In this document: piece by piece, positions 34,475 to 42,833 of the stretch
Layout of the letters: each line of letters opens with the position of its first letter
Position numbering within the stretch: position 1 is the stretch's first letter
Source: Desulfofundulus thermobenzoicus
GTDB taxonomy: Bacteria; Bacillota; Desulfotomaculia; Desulfotomaculales; Desulfovirgulaceae
Direction of reading: 5' to 3'
DNA: 64,000 nt
NCBI RefSeq assembly: GCF_009428905.1
Contig: NZ_WHYR01000007.1
Location: 1 to 64,000 of the forward strand
The notes under the pieces: generated by a model
The model's input: the letters and a program-made list of their open reading frames with translations, nothing else
What the model was told of the DNA's origin: nothing
Databases searched by the model: none
Position numbers and translations under genes: made by a program

Positions 34475-34744
34475 TTACAGTAAACCGGCTTTTCCTGCAG
34501 ACTTTCTCCGGGATGAACTGTTGGAATGGCCATATAACCTCTGAGATGGCATGCCATTAATGGTAATATTAGTTAAACCCTCGCGTAATTTTTCCGATGC
34601 ATCTAAAACTTCTAAACCTATGACATGCCCATTGTCGTCAAGATCCACGGTGATACCCTCTTCAAGATCAATGCTGTCCGTTGGAATTCCTTCGCGCAGC
34701 TCCAGATACAAGGCGTCCACTTCGGGGTCATATTCGATTTTCAT
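34475..34744 (-). CDS. DUF2283 protein
   Basis: 89 residues, beginning MKIEYDPEVDALYLEL and continuing EGITVDLDDNGHVIGLEVLDAS, the DUF2283 signature. A longer than usual C-terminal tail (GHSNSSSRRKSAGKAGLL) is probably read-through into neighbouring sequence. It overlaps the DUF4258 gene by four bases (ATGA). DUF4258/DUF2283 pairs are frequent in bacterial genomes and are treated as putative toxin-antitoxin modules; direct evidence of function is limited. Confidence 0.8.
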   Translation of the reverse strand: MKIEYDPEVDALYLELREGIPTDSIDLEEGITVDLDDNGHVIGLEVLDASEKLREGLTNITINGMPSQRLYGHSNSSSRRKSAGKAGLL

Positions 34745-34986
34745 GTTAAGTCCCCCTTTGGCCCATTTTTCTTTAGCGTTACCGTTATAACAATGATTTC
34801 ATGGAGGTTTTCTTGTGAATAAGTTACTCTCAGGTAATTGCCATTTCGTTTGCTCCAGGCATTTTTGCGCTTTTTAATACTTTCTTCAGTTAGAAACGCG
34901 TTTTCGATGGCAGTAATAACTTCTGTGTTGCTAATTTTGAACCTGTGCATTCTATTCTTTGCGTGCCGCGAAAAGTATATTTTCAT
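34741..34986 (-). CDS. DUF4258 protein (RelE-like fold candidate)
   Basis: 81 residues: FSRHAKNRMHRFKISNTEVI at the N-terminus and LRVTYSQENLHEIIVITVTLKK at the C-terminus match DUF4258. The family is thought to be RelE/BrnT-like and would be the toxin side of the pair with the DUF2283 gene directly downstream. It is transcribed ahead of its partner, the reverse of the antitoxin-first order. Confidence 0.75.
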   Translation of the reverse strand: MKIYFSRHAKNRMHRFKISNTEVITAIENAFLTEESIKKRKNAWSKRNGNYLRVTYSQENLHEIIVITVTLKKNGPKGDLT

Positions 34987-35016
34987 TTTATCATAGCTCC
35001 CATAAAAAAGTAAATC

Positions 35017-36333
35017 CTACCGCCCTCCGTACATCCTTTCGTAATACTCCCGGTACGCTCCGGACTTGATCCGCTCCCACCAGGGGCGGTTTTTTACGTA
35101 CCATTCCACCGTGGCGGCCAGGCCCCTTTCAAAGGTGTGCCGGGGCTGCCAGCCCAGTTCCCGGGTGATCTTCGACGGGTCGATGGCGTAGCGCCGGTCG
35201 TGGCCCGGGCGGTCTTTGACAAAGCGGATCAGGCCGGCCGGTTTATCCAGCAGGTGCAGGATGGTGCGCACCACCGCCAGGTTGGTGCGTTCCCCGTGGC
35301 CGCCGATGTTGTATATTTCCCCGGCCCGGCCCCGGTACAGGACCAGTTCCAGCGCCCGGCAGTGGTCCTCCACGTGCAGCCAGTCCCGGACGTTCAGGCC
35401 GTCGCCGTACACGGGCAGGGGCCGGTTCTCCAGGGCGTTGGTGATCATCAGGGGGATCAGCTTTTCCGGGAACTGGTAGGGCCCGTAGTTGTTGGAGCAG
35501 CGGGTGACGGCCACCGGCAGGCCGTGGGTGCGGTGGTAGGCCAGGGCCAGCAGGTCGGCCGCCGCCTTGCTGGCGGAATAGGGGCTGCTGGGATTCAGGG
35601 GGCTTTCCTCGGTGAAGCGCCCTTCCGGACCCAGGGAGCCGTAGACTTCGTCGGTGGATATCTGGATGAAGGCCACGGCCGGGGCGGTGCCGGGCTGCCC
35701 CCGGTCCTCCCGGGGTAGATCCTTCGTACTGATGGTGGAACCGTGTTCCCATGATCCGGAATCCCCATTAAAACGGGATTTTCCGTTACCGGCCTGCCCG
35801 GGGCTTGCCCCGCCGGCCGCCCCCGCCGTACTATTTCCGCCGCCGGAAACCGGTGCAGTATCAAAATTATCGCCGGTAGTTGAGGCAGTCACACCCGCCG
35901 GAGGGTCGGTGGGAGCGCCTCGAATTGAAGACCGCTCCAGCATCGGACCTGCCGGCGTTGCTGGGGGACCGCCGGCTGTATGCTCCCGCCACCATTCAGT
36001 GGTCACATCCAGCAGCACCTGGGTGCCCCGGATGTTGGTTTCGATAAAGGGCGTGGCGTCCATGATGCTGCGGTCCACGTGGGACTCGGCGGCAAAATTG
36101 ATCACCGCGTCCACGCCCCGGGAAAAGATCTCGCTCACCAGCCGGCGGTCGCCGATGTCCCCGTGGACGAAGGTGTAGCGGGGATTTTCCTCCAACCCGG
36201 TCAGGTTCTCCAGGTTGCCGGCGTAGGTAAGCTTATCCAGATTGATGACCGCTACCTCCGGCCGGGCATTTAGTATGTAACGGATGAAGTTGGAGCCGAT
36301 AAAACCGGCCCCGCCGGTGACCAGTAGTCTCAT
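35017..36333 (-). CDS. rmlB: dTDP-glucose 4,6-dehydratase with a ~100-residue insertion
   Basis: 438 residues against ~330-350 for the family. Normal parts: TGGAGFIGSNFIRYIL, NLDKLTYAGNLENL, FAAESHVDRSI, ISTDEVYGSLG, YSASKAAAD (catalytic YxxxK) and RCSNNYGPYQFPEKLIPLM. Between WWREH (about residue 117) and VAFIQISTDEVYG (about 220), where the family has only a short loop, lies a low-complexity Pro/Gly/Ala/Ser/Thr-rich stretch. The enzyme converts dTDP-glucose to dTDP-4-keto-6-deoxyglucose. Its start overlaps the stop of the rmlC-like gene by one base. Confidence 0.9.
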   Translation of the reverse strand: MRLLVTGGAGFIGSNFIRYILNARPEVAVINLDKLTYAGNLENLTGLEENPRYTFVHGDIGDRRLVSEIFSRGVDAVINFAAESHVDRSIMDATPFIETNIRGTQVLLDVTTEWWREHTAGGPPATPAGPMLERSSIRGAPTDPPAGVTASTTGDNFDTAPVSGGGNSTAGAAGGASPGQAGNGKSRFNGDSGSWEHGSTISTKDLPREDRGQPGTAPAVAFIQISTDEVYGSLGPEGRFTEESPLNPSSPYSASKAAADLLALAYHRTHGLPVAVTRCSNNYGPYQFPEKLIPLMITNALENRPLPVYGDGLNVRDWLHVEDHCRALELVLYRGRAGEIYNIGGHGERTNLAVVRTILHLLDKPAGLIRFVKDRPGHDRRYAIDPSKITRELGWQPRHTFERGLAATVEWYVKNRPWWERIKSGAYREYYERMYGGR

Positions 36334-36794
36334 CAGCCGTGCCTGACCTCCCAGGAGTAGGGTATGGACGGGTCGTTGTAGGGCAGGCGGTATTCGTCGG
36401 GCCGGCTGTAATTGTACAGCTCCGTGGGGAAGTTGACGATCAGCGCCGTCTGGCCGCCCTCGGCGGTAAAGCCGTGGTAGACCTCCGGCGGGATCTTCAG
36501 CAGGCAGGGGTTCAGGTAGCCCAGGTGAAAGACGTTTACCAGCCCTCTGGTGGGGCTGTTATCCCGGGGGTCGTAGAGCACCACCCTGGCCATGCCCCCC
36601 ACGCAGACGAAGTGGTCCCACTGCAGTTTATGGTAGTGCCAGGCCTTGATCACGCCGGGATAGCAGGCGGTGATGTAGGCCTGGCCGAATTTCATGAACT
36701 CCGGCCAGTCGCTGCGCAGCATTTCCATGAGGTAGCCCCGGTCGTCGGGGATCAGGCGCAGGGGTTTTAGCACAACCCCTTCGATTAACTGCAT
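36333..36794 (-). CDS. RmlC-like dTDP-sugar epimerase (cupin)
   Basis: 153 residues, shorter than classic RmlC (~180). Cupin features seen: IPDDRGYLMEMLR, then GVIKAWHYHKLQWDHFVCVGG (the His of RGxHxQ-type), and YDPRDNSPTRG, followed by a conserved PPEVYHGFTAEGG. This fits dTDP-4-dehydrorhamnose 3,5-epimerase or a related 3-epimerase/isomerase. With rmlB (one-base overlap) and rmlA nearby it points to a dTDP-6-deoxyhexose. No rmlD reductase is seen in the window, so the end product need not be L-rhamnose. Confidence 0.8.
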   Translation of the reverse strand: MQLIEGVVLKPLRLIPDDRGYLMEMLRSDWPEFMKFGQAYITACYPGVIKAWHYHKLQWDHFVCVGGMARVVLYDPRDNSPTRGLVNVFHLGYLNPCLLKIPPEVYHGFTAEGGQTALIVNFPTELYNYSRPDEYRLPYNDPSIPYSWEVRHG

Positions 36795-36898
36795 TAAATA
36801 TAACCTCCCCGTTTGCCAGTAGATTTCAACTTGTCGGTACGATAAAGACTAAACCTTACTTGGTCGGTTGAAAACATAATTAACTGGAATCCAGGGTA

Positions 36899-37141
36899 TC
36901 ATTTTACCTGGTCCAGTAGATTAAAAAATTTTTCCCTGGACATACCTGCTGTTTGCATATTTGTACGTATATGAGTGACTGGCACCAGCCTGGGGCTGGT
37001 TTTAATCACCAGAGGTCGCTTTATTCCAGATTTTTTCATAATGATGTGATCCCCGGCCTTTCTGCTTATGGTGAATCCATCTAGTTCAAATATCCGTATC
37101 AAGAGGGTGTAATGAATTGGGGTTATCTTCCGCTTTTTCAT
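36899..37141 (-). CDS. HicA-like mRNA interferase toxin
   Basis: 80 residues with a dsRBD-like fold pattern. ELDGFTISRKAGDHIIMKKSG contains the catalytic His in the position of the family G-S/D-H motif, and it is followed by LVPVTHIRTNMQTAGMSREKF. HicA cleaves mRNA. It lies three bases downstream of the HicB-like gene, so here the antitoxin gene comes first in the transcript. Confidence 0.75.
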   Translation of the reverse strand: MKKRKITPIHYTLLIRIFELDGFTISRKAGDHIIMKKSGIKRPLVIKTSPRLVPVTHIRTNMQTAGMSREKFFNLLDQVK

Positions 37142-37143
37142 GG

Positions 37144-37413
37144 TTACATGGAAACCACCAGTTTTTCTTCGTCAACGGACCTGCGGTACGTCCAGGTATC
37201 CTGGTTTTTCATAAATCCTGCTTCTTCCAGTACTTCCTCGAGCGTACCCATTTTTGCGCACTCTTCCAAAAAAACCTCCACGGCTTCCACCAGGGACTTT
37301 TTAGCCTCCTGAATAGTGTCCCCAAAGCTGGAAATATTGAGTTCGGGAGATAGCCCTACGTAAACGTCGCCCTCCTTAAAAAACTGTGCTTTGAATTCTA
37401 TCCTGCCGGCCAT
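37144..37413 (-). CDS. HicB-like antitoxin
   Basis: 89 residues. FKAQFFKEGDVYVGLSPELN, then SSFGDTIQEAKKSLVEAVEVF, is the partial RNase-H-like fold of HicB antitoxins. No C-terminal HTH/RHH is obvious. ATG 37413 is preferred (GGGAG nine bases upstream) over an in-frame start 42 codons earlier. It is paired with the HicA-like gene to the left and interrupts the dTDP-sugar gene run. Confidence 0.75.
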   Translation of the reverse strand: MAGRIEFKAQFFKEGDVYVGLSPELNISSFGDTIQEAKKSLVEAVEVFLEECAKMGTLEEVLEEAGFMKNQDTWTYRRSVDEEKLVVSM

Positions 37414-37469
37414 ATGGTTCACTCCCTGCCAGTTTATAATGGTCAATGTTATTATACCATGTTTTGCAT

Positions 37470-38537
37470 CTATATCACCACTTCCGCGTCGTCCCCCACG
37501 AACAGGCGCAGGGCCCGGCGGCGGGCGGTGGAGCGGCACACCCGGGTGTTGCTGCCCACCAGGCTGTCTTCGATGCGTTCCACATCCACCAGGCGGCAGT
37601 TTTCCAGGAGCACCGAGTGTTCCAGGGAGACTCGTTCCAGGTGGCTGCCGCCGGCAATGGCGGTGTAGGGGCCGATAAAGCTGTCAATGACGGTCACGTT
37701 GCTGCCGATGACCACCGGTCCCCGTACCAGGCTGTTCACCACCCGGCTGCCGGTGCCTATTTCCACCCGGCCCACCACCTGGCTGCCGCCGTCCACTTCT
37801 CCCCGGATGTCCCGCCGGGCGTATTCGTCCAGCACCACCCGGTTGGCCTCCAGGATGTCGTCCTTTTTGCCGGTGTCCAGCCACCAGCCGGAAAGCACCC
37901 GGGCCTCCACCCGGTGCCCCATGTGGATCAGCTCCTGGATGGCGTCGGTAATTTCCAGCTCCCCCCGCCAGGAGGGTTTGATGCGGTCGATGGCCCGGTG
38001 CACCACGGGGCTGAAGAGGTAGATACCCACCAGGGCCAGGTCGCTGGGCGGGTTCTGGGGCTTTTCGATCAGCTGCACCACCCGGTCCCGCTCATCCAGC
38101 ACGGCCACGCCGAACTGCCGGGGGTCGGGCACTTTTTTCAACTGGATCAGGGCGTCGACACCGGCGTCGTTGAATGCCCTGACCAGCCCTTCCACACCCC
38201 CCTGGATCAGGTTGTCGCCCAGGAACATGAGAAAGGGCGAGTCATTCAGAAATTCCCGGGCCGTTTTCACGGCGTGGGCCAGGCCGCCGGGGGTGTCCTG
38301 CAGTATGTAGGTGATTCTTGCTCCCCAGCGGGAGCCGTCCCCCACGGTGTCCCGCACGTTTTGCCCCGTTTCCGGGGAGATGATGATGCCGATGTCGTCG
38401 ATGCCGGCGGCGCGGACCTGTTCCAGCACAAAAAAAAGGATGGGTTTGTTGGCCACCGGGATCAGCTGCTTGGCGGTGGTGTGGGTCAGGGGCCGCAGGC
38501 GGGTGCCCCGGCCGCCGGAGAGGATCAAGGCTTTCAA
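37470..38537 (-). CDS. rmlA: Glucose-1-phosphate thymidylyltransferase (long, StrD type)
   Basis: 355 residues from TTG 38537 (GGGAAGG upstream). It makes dTDP-glucose from Glc-1-P and dTTP. The nucleotidyltransferase domain (1-240) has [41 protein letters not shown] and ELEITDAIQ...[11 protein letters not shown]. The C-terminal ~110 residues form a left-handed beta-helix (hexapeptide pattern, [20 protein letters not shown]). That matches the long form found in streptomycin-type pathways and many archaea. It is the first step for rmlB at 35017. Confidence 0.92.
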   Translation of the reverse strand: MKALILSGGRGTRLRPLTHTTAKQLIPVANKPILFFVLEQVRAAGIDDIGIIISPETGQNVRDTVGDGSRWGARITYILQDTPGGLAHAVKTAREFLNDSPFLMFLGDNLIQGGVEGLVRAFNDAGVDALIQLKKVPDPRQFGVAVLDERDRVVQLIEKPQNPPSDLALVGIYLFSPVVHRAIDRIKPSWRGELEITDAIQELIHMGHRVEARVLSGWWLDTGKKDDILEANRVVLDEYARRDIRGEVDGGSQVVGRVEIGTGSRVVNSLVRGPVVIGSNVTVIDSFIGPYTAIAGGSHLERVSLEHSVLLENCRLVDVERIEDSLVGSNTRVCRSTARRRALRLFVGDDAEVVI

Positions 38538-38670
38538 AGAAATGATACCTTCCCTTCGTGGAAAATAAGAATGACGGGTGACGGGCACCTTACTTTTCCG
38601 AATGCACCGCTGACTTTTTCTACATTATGCACGTGCATTCCTGCCTGTTTCTGTTATTTTTTCATTTTCT

Positions 38671-39954
38671 TTAGTGTTTGGGGCCCAGCTGCTCCACCCT
38701 TTCCGCCGGGCTGATGATGCTGGTGATGCGCACGCCGAAGTTTTCGTTGACCACCACCACTTCCCCCCGGGCCACCAGGGTGCCGTTGACCAGCACCTCC
38801 ACCGGTTCGTCCACCAGGGAGGACAGCTCTACTATCGCCCCCGGCGTCAGGCCCAGCACTTCTTTAATGGGCCGGCGGGTGCGGCCCAGGACCACGCTCA
38901 CCTTCAGGGGGATGTCCAGCAAAAGCTCCAGCTTGCGCTGCTCTTCGTCGGTGAGGATGGAGAAACGGGCTCCACCGTTTCCGGGCAGGGCCGCGGCCGC
39001 CCGTGCTCCGCCGTTTAGCGGTGGCGGCTGGACAGGGCCGGCCGCCGCTTCCGGTTCCGGGGCGGCCGTTTGTTCCGCCACGGTGGCCTGCGCTGTCGGT
39101 TCCATGGTCTGGGCCAGCACCTGGCCCAAAAGCATGGCCGCCTCTTCCTTGGCCGTGGACATGCTCATGATCTGCATGATTTCCGTGTCCACCAGTTCAC
39201 CGATGGTCATTTTGAAGGAGACCACCACGATGGGGTCTTCGGTGGGCAGACGGTAGTCCACGCCCCCGTCGGCGGCCACTTCCAGCACTTTGGTGGTGGG
39301 CGGGGAAATATTGATGGTACGGCGGAACATGGTGGCCAGGGAGGTGGAGGCGGTGCCGATCATCTGGTTCATGGCTTCCGAGGCGGCCGAAAGTTCCATT
39401 TCCGAAATCTGTTCCGCCAAACTGGTCCCGTCGCCCCCCATCATCAGGTCCGCCATAATCATGGCGTCTTTCAACTGGATGATCAGTATGTTGAAACCCT
39501 TCAGCCCCTCTATGAATTCCACCTGGATGATCACGTAGGGTATTTTGAAACTGGCGAAAAACTTTTCCTGCAGGCAGGTGGTCACCCGGGGGCTGGTGAT
39601 GACCACCTTTTGATTGAGCAGTTCCGACAGGGTGGTGGCCGCCGAGCCCATGGAAATATTGCCTATTTCTCCCAGGGCATCCCTCTCCTCCGGGGTCAGG
39701 TCCACCGCCGGTTCACAGGCGTCGCTCAAGAGTCTGTTTTCCGGTGCATCCTCTGCCGGTGGTTCTTCCGGTTGCCCTGCGGGGGCCGGTTCTCCCGTTT
39801 CTTCCCCGGCCGGCTGCCCCGCCATTTCCACCGCCTCAGCCATGGCCGCGGCCGCCGTTTCTTTTTCCCCTTCCCCCGGCCGGGATTCTGCGTTGGCTTT
39901 TAAAAGGGCGTCTATCTCTTCCTGGCTAAGGAAATTTTTGCCGTTTTCCGACAT
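38671..39954 (-). CDS. fliY: Flagellar motor switch phosphatase FliY
   Basis: 427 residues. The N-terminal FLSQEEIDALL is the CheY-P-binding peptide. A ~60-residue Glu/Ala/Pro-rich linker follows, then a CheC-like phosphatase domain with two ExxN sites (ALGEIGNISMGSAATTLSEL and LSAASEAMNQMIGTASTSLA), a second linker, and a C-terminal SpoA/FliN domain (about 340-420; LDIPLKVSVVLGRTRRPIKEV). It sits in the C-ring and dephosphorylates CheY-P. Its start overlaps the fliM stop by one base. It is the last gene of the flagellar run in this window. Confidence 0.93.
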   Translation of the reverse strand: MSENGKNFLSQEEIDALLKANAESRPGEGEKETAAAAMAEAVEMAGQPAGEETGEPAPAGQPEEPPAEDAPENRLLSDACEPAVDLTPEERDALGEIGNISMGSAATTLSELLNQKVVITSPRVTTCLQEKFFASFKIPYVIIQVEFIEGLKGFNILIIQLKDAMIMADLMMGGDGTSLAEQISEMELSAASEAMNQMIGTASTSLATMFRRTINISPPTTKVLEVAADGGVDYRLPTEDPIVVVSFKMTIGELVDTEIMQIMSMSTAKEEAAMLLGQVLAQTMEPTAQATVAEQTAAPEPEAAAGPVQPPPLNGGARAAAALPGNGGARFSILTDEEQRKLELLLDIPLKVSVVLGRTRRPIKEVLGLTPGAIVELSSLVDEPVEVLVNGTLVARGEVVVVNENFGVRITSIISPAERVEQLGPKH

Positions 39955-40937
39955 TATGGTTCCTCCCCGGTCAGCGATACCACCTGTACCGCCAGTTTTT
40001 GACCCACCCGGCCGGCCTGTACGCCGAATTTGCGTTCCCCCTCCACGTACAGGTCCATGTCCTGGTTGATGCGGCGATTTAAAACCAGCACGTCCCCTTC
40101 CTGCATCTGCAGCAGTTCCCGTACGTTGATTTCCGTTTCCCCCAGATGCACGCTGATTTCCACCCGGGAAAAGCCGAGCCAGTAGCCCAGCCGGTCAATG
40201 TCTTCCGGCCGGGGAGCACCCACCTGGCGGCTGAACTGCTGGCGTACGGAAAGCCGGGAGATCACCGGTTCCATAAATATGTAAGGCAGGCATATGTTCA
40301 AAAAGCCCCGTTCCTCTTCGTTAATGGAAACGGAAAGGGTGATTAGAGCCACCACTTCATTGGGGGAGTAAAGCTGCTGCATCCTGGGGTTGGTTTCAAT
40401 GGCCTGTATATCCGGCTCCACGGTGTAAAAGTCCTGCCAGGCCAGGGCCAGGTGCTCCAGGATGCGGGACATCAGGCGCCGCACCACCGTCAGCTCGATG
40501 TCGGTCAACTCGCGCATCTGGTCGCTGGAGCTGCCCGGACCGCCGAAAAGCAGGTCGATCATGGAGTACACCATCTGATTGTTTGCTTCCAGGAGGGCCG
40601 ATCCTTCCAGGGGCTTCAGGGTGAATATGATCAGGGTCGTGGGGCTGGGAATGGATCGGATGAACTCCTCGTAAATCAACTGCCCCACGGAAACCACTTC
40701 CACGTTTACCGAGGAATGCAGGTACCCGGAAAGAAAGCTGGAAAGCAGCCTGGCAAAATGCTGGTGGAGCATCTCCAGGGTGCGCAGGTGTTCCTTGGAA
40801 AACTTGTTGGGCCGCCGGAAGTCGTATGTCTTGACCTGCGGTGTCAGGGGCTTCTGTGCCTCTTCCAGGCTCAGCTCCCCGGAAGTGAGGGCCGCCAGCA
40901 GGGAGTCTATTTCCCCCTGGCTCAATACTTCCTGCAT
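39954..40937 (-). CDS. fliM: Flagellar motor switch protein FliM
   Basis: 327 residues. EVLSQGEIDSLLAAL at the N-terminus is the CheY-binding segment. The middle domain (about 45-230) includes YDFRRPNKFSKEHLRTLEMLH and the GGxG-type LLFGGPGSS. The C-terminal SpoA domain begins near VEISVHLGETEINVRELLQM. FliM forms the middle ring of the C-ring and transmits CheY-P binding to FliG. It lies 23 bases after cheY, so it is co-transcribed. Confidence 0.95.
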   Translation of the reverse strand: MQEVLSQGEIDSLLAALTSGELSLEEAQKPLTPQVKTYDFRRPNKFSKEHLRTLEMLHQHFARLLSSFLSGYLHSSVNVEVVSVGQLIYEEFIRSIPSPTTLIIFTLKPLEGSALLEANNQMVYSMIDLLFGGPGSSSDQMRELTDIELTVVRRLMSRILEHLALAWQDFYTVEPDIQAIETNPRMQQLYSPNEVVALITLSVSINEEERGFLNICLPYIFMEPVISRLSVRQQFSRQVGAPRPEDIDRLGYWLGFSRVEISVHLGETEINVRELLQMQEGDVLVLNRRINQDMDLYVEGERKFGVQAGRVGQKLAVQVVSLTGEEP

Positions 40938-40960
40938 CGTCTTTCCCCCTTTGCCGTCCG

Positions 40961-41338
40961 TCAGGCCCGGGCGGAGCGGGACAGCACCCGCTCAATGGCC
41001 TGCAGGATACGGTCCTGCTGGAAGGGCTTGACAATAAAATCCTTTGCCCCGGCCTGAATGGCGTCCATCACCATGGCCTGCTGGCCCATGGCGCTGCACA
41101 TGATGATGTTGGCGTTGGGATCGATGGCCCGGATGGCCTTTACCGCATCAATGCCGTCCATTTCCGGCATGGTGATGTCCATGGTGACCAGATCGGGTTT
41201 CAATTCGGCGTACATTTTCACGGCTTCTTTGCCGTTTTCGGCCTCCCCGGCCACTTCGTAACCATTCTTGGTAATGATGTTTTTAATCATCATGCGCATG
41301 AAGGCAGCGTCGTCAACTACCAGGATCTTCTTACCCAC
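40961..41338 (-). CDS. cheY: Chemotaxis response regulator CheY
   Basis: A 125-residue single receiver domain. The acidic pair is in ILVVDDAAFMRMM, the phospho-acceptor Asp in LVTMDITMPEMDG, the Ser of IIMCSAMGQ and the Lys of DFIVKPF. GTG 41338 is chosen (AGGAGG eight bases upstream); the frame extends upstream to 41377 without support. Phosphorylated CheY would bind FliM and FliY, encoded directly downstream. The sequence is of the Thermotoga/Bacillus type. Confidence 0.95.
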   Translation of the reverse strand: MGKKILVVDDAAFMRMMIKNIITKNGYEVAGEAENGKEAVKMYAELKPDLVTMDITMPEMDGIDAVKAIRAIDPNANIIMCSAMGQQAMVMDAIQAGAKDFIVKPFQQDRILQAIERVLSRSARA

Positions 41339-41351
41339 TGCTGTTTCCTCC

Positions 41352-41987
41352 TCACGTATTTTCACTCCCGCCACCACTTACGCCCAGGGCGGAGATCAGG
41401 CGATCAATGGCTCCTGGTTCGGTAAGCAGGAAAAAATGCCCTTTAATTTGCACTTCCAGATCATGAAACAGTTCCGTCTCTATAACCAGCACCTGGTCTT
41501 CCACCCGGCCGGCCGCCACCATCAGGGAGGTGAGCACCGCACCCAGCATATCAAAGGCAAAGAGGGGCACGGTGGTGATCATATTCAGGCCGGTCATCAT
41601 GCCGATGGCGCTGATAAAGGAGCCGGTAAGCACATTACCCACTTCTTTGATGGCCGACTCGGCCATTTCATCCAGGGCGGCGGTGGTGCCCACGGGGGCA
41701 CCTATGAGCATATCCACCAGGCGGTAGGTGCTTTCCTCGTTGAAAACATACAGCACCATTCCCGGGGCGTCTCCCAGCACCCGCAGGCTGACGCAGCCCA
41801 CCAGCTCCTCATAGCCCCCGATCATATTGATCATTTCTTCGTAAGGTAGAAAGCAGGTGCGGGGAACGTGCATGCTCACCCGCCGGTTGATCAGCTGGGC
41901 CAGGGAGGTAACGGCATTGCCCAGACCGATGTTGCCCACTTCCTTCAATGCGTCCAGCTCTACCGGGGACAGAATGCGGTAGCTCAC
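41352..41987 (-). CDS. cheC: CheY-P phosphatase CheC
   Basis: 211 residues with both CheC active sites: ELDALKEVGNIGLGNAVTSL near residue 15 and ESAIKEVGNVLTGSFISAIG near residue 112, each with Glu and Asn in place. CheC removes phosphate from CheY-P and, bound to CheD, adjusts receptor deamidation. The CheR gene overlaps its start by four bases, and cheD is one gene further upstream. Confidence 0.93.
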   Translation of the reverse strand: MSYRILSPVELDALKEVGNIGLGNAVTSLAQLINRRVSMHVPRTCFLPYEEMINMIGGYEELVGCVSLRVLGDAPGMVLYVFNEESTYRLVDMLIGAPVGTTAALDEMAESAIKEVGNVLTGSFISAIGMMTGLNMITTVPLFAFDMLGAVLTSLMVAAGRVEDQVLVIETELFHDLEVQIKGHFFLLTEPGAIDRLISALGVSGGGSENT

Positions 41988-42832
41988 CGTCCCACCCCCT
42001 TTCCGGTCAACCGCCGGTAAAAACAGATGCTGGCCTTTTCCAGTCCCAGTTCCTGATAGTTAAAGATCATTTCACTGCCTCCGATGAAGAGGATGCCTCC
42101 CGGGGCCAGCGCCTGGGCCAGCCGGGCGTTCAGCCGTTCCTGGGCTTCCCGGGTGAAATATATGGTTACATTGCGGCACAGGATCAGATCGTAATCCCGG
42201 CCGAAGGGGTCGCTTAGAAGGTCGTGGCGCCGGAAAGTCACCCGCCGGCGAAGGGTTTCGTTTATCCGGTAAGAGTTCCCCTCCCGGGTGAAGAACCGGG
42301 CCAGTCTCGGGGGTGTAACGTTCCGGACGGCTTCCGGCGGGTAGATACCCTCCTTTGCTTTGGCCAGGATGTTCTGATCTATGTCCGTGGCTTCCAGGTG
42401 GTGGATGCGTCCCGGGGTCATTTCTTCCAGGATGATGGCCATGGAATAGGGCTCCGCCCCGGTGGCGCAGGCGGCGCTCCATATTTTCAGCCTGCCTTTT
42501 TGCTGTAAAAGCTGGGGCAGGTAGACCTTTTCCAGTTCCGCGAACCTCTGGGGGTCCCGGAAAAACTCGGATACGTTTATGGTCAGGTATTCCAGAAAAG
42601 ATTCGTAAAAGGATCTGTCGCTCTGCAGCTTTTGAAAGAGGGCGTCGTAACCGGACAGCTGCCTGCGGGTAATATAGGCCTCCAGCCGTCTTTTCAACTG
42701 GGTTTCCTTGTAGCTGTTCAGGTCCAGCCGGAAGGCCCGTCCCACCATTTCCTTGAACCGGGCAAAATCCATATGCGGGAGTTTGCTGTTAACGGGACTG
42801 CCGGTAAATTTTCCACGGGGCATATCTGGCAT
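41984..42832 (-). CDS. cheR: Chemotaxis methyltransferase CheR
   Basis: 282 residues. An N-terminal helical domain (FARFKEMVGRAFRLDLNSYK...LKRRLEAYITRRQL) is followed by the SAM-binding domain: IWSAACATGAEPYSMAIIL (motif I), EATDIDQNIL, DLILCRNVTIYFTREAQERL and GGILFIGGSEM. It methylates glutamates of chemoreceptors. It lies one base after cheD and overlaps cheC by four. No receptor or cheB gene is present in the window. Confidence 0.94.
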   Translation of the reverse strand: MPDMPRGKFTGSPVNSKLPHMDFARFKEMVGRAFRLDLNSYKETQLKRRLEAYITRRQLSGYDALFQKLQSDRSFYESFLEYLTINVSEFFRDPQRFAELEKVYLPQLLQQKGRLKIWSAACATGAEPYSMAIILEEMTPGRIHHLEATDIDQNILAKAKEGIYPPEAVRNVTPPRLARFFTREGNSYRINETLRRRVTFRRHDLLSDPFGRDYDLILCRNVTIYFTREAQERLNARLAQALAPGGILFIGGSEMIFNYQELGLEKASICFYRRLTGKGVGR

Positions 42833-42833
42833 T

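Noticed and set aside
38627-38638. Perfect palindrome ATGCACGTGCAT after fliY
   Set aside because: Only 12 bp, no U-tract, no further copies noticed; too little to call an operator or terminator.
37446-38714. Plus-strand open frame of 422 codons opposite rmlA
   Set aside because: Composition (Val-His-His, Pro, Gln-rich) is an antisense shadow; rmlA is intact on the other strand.
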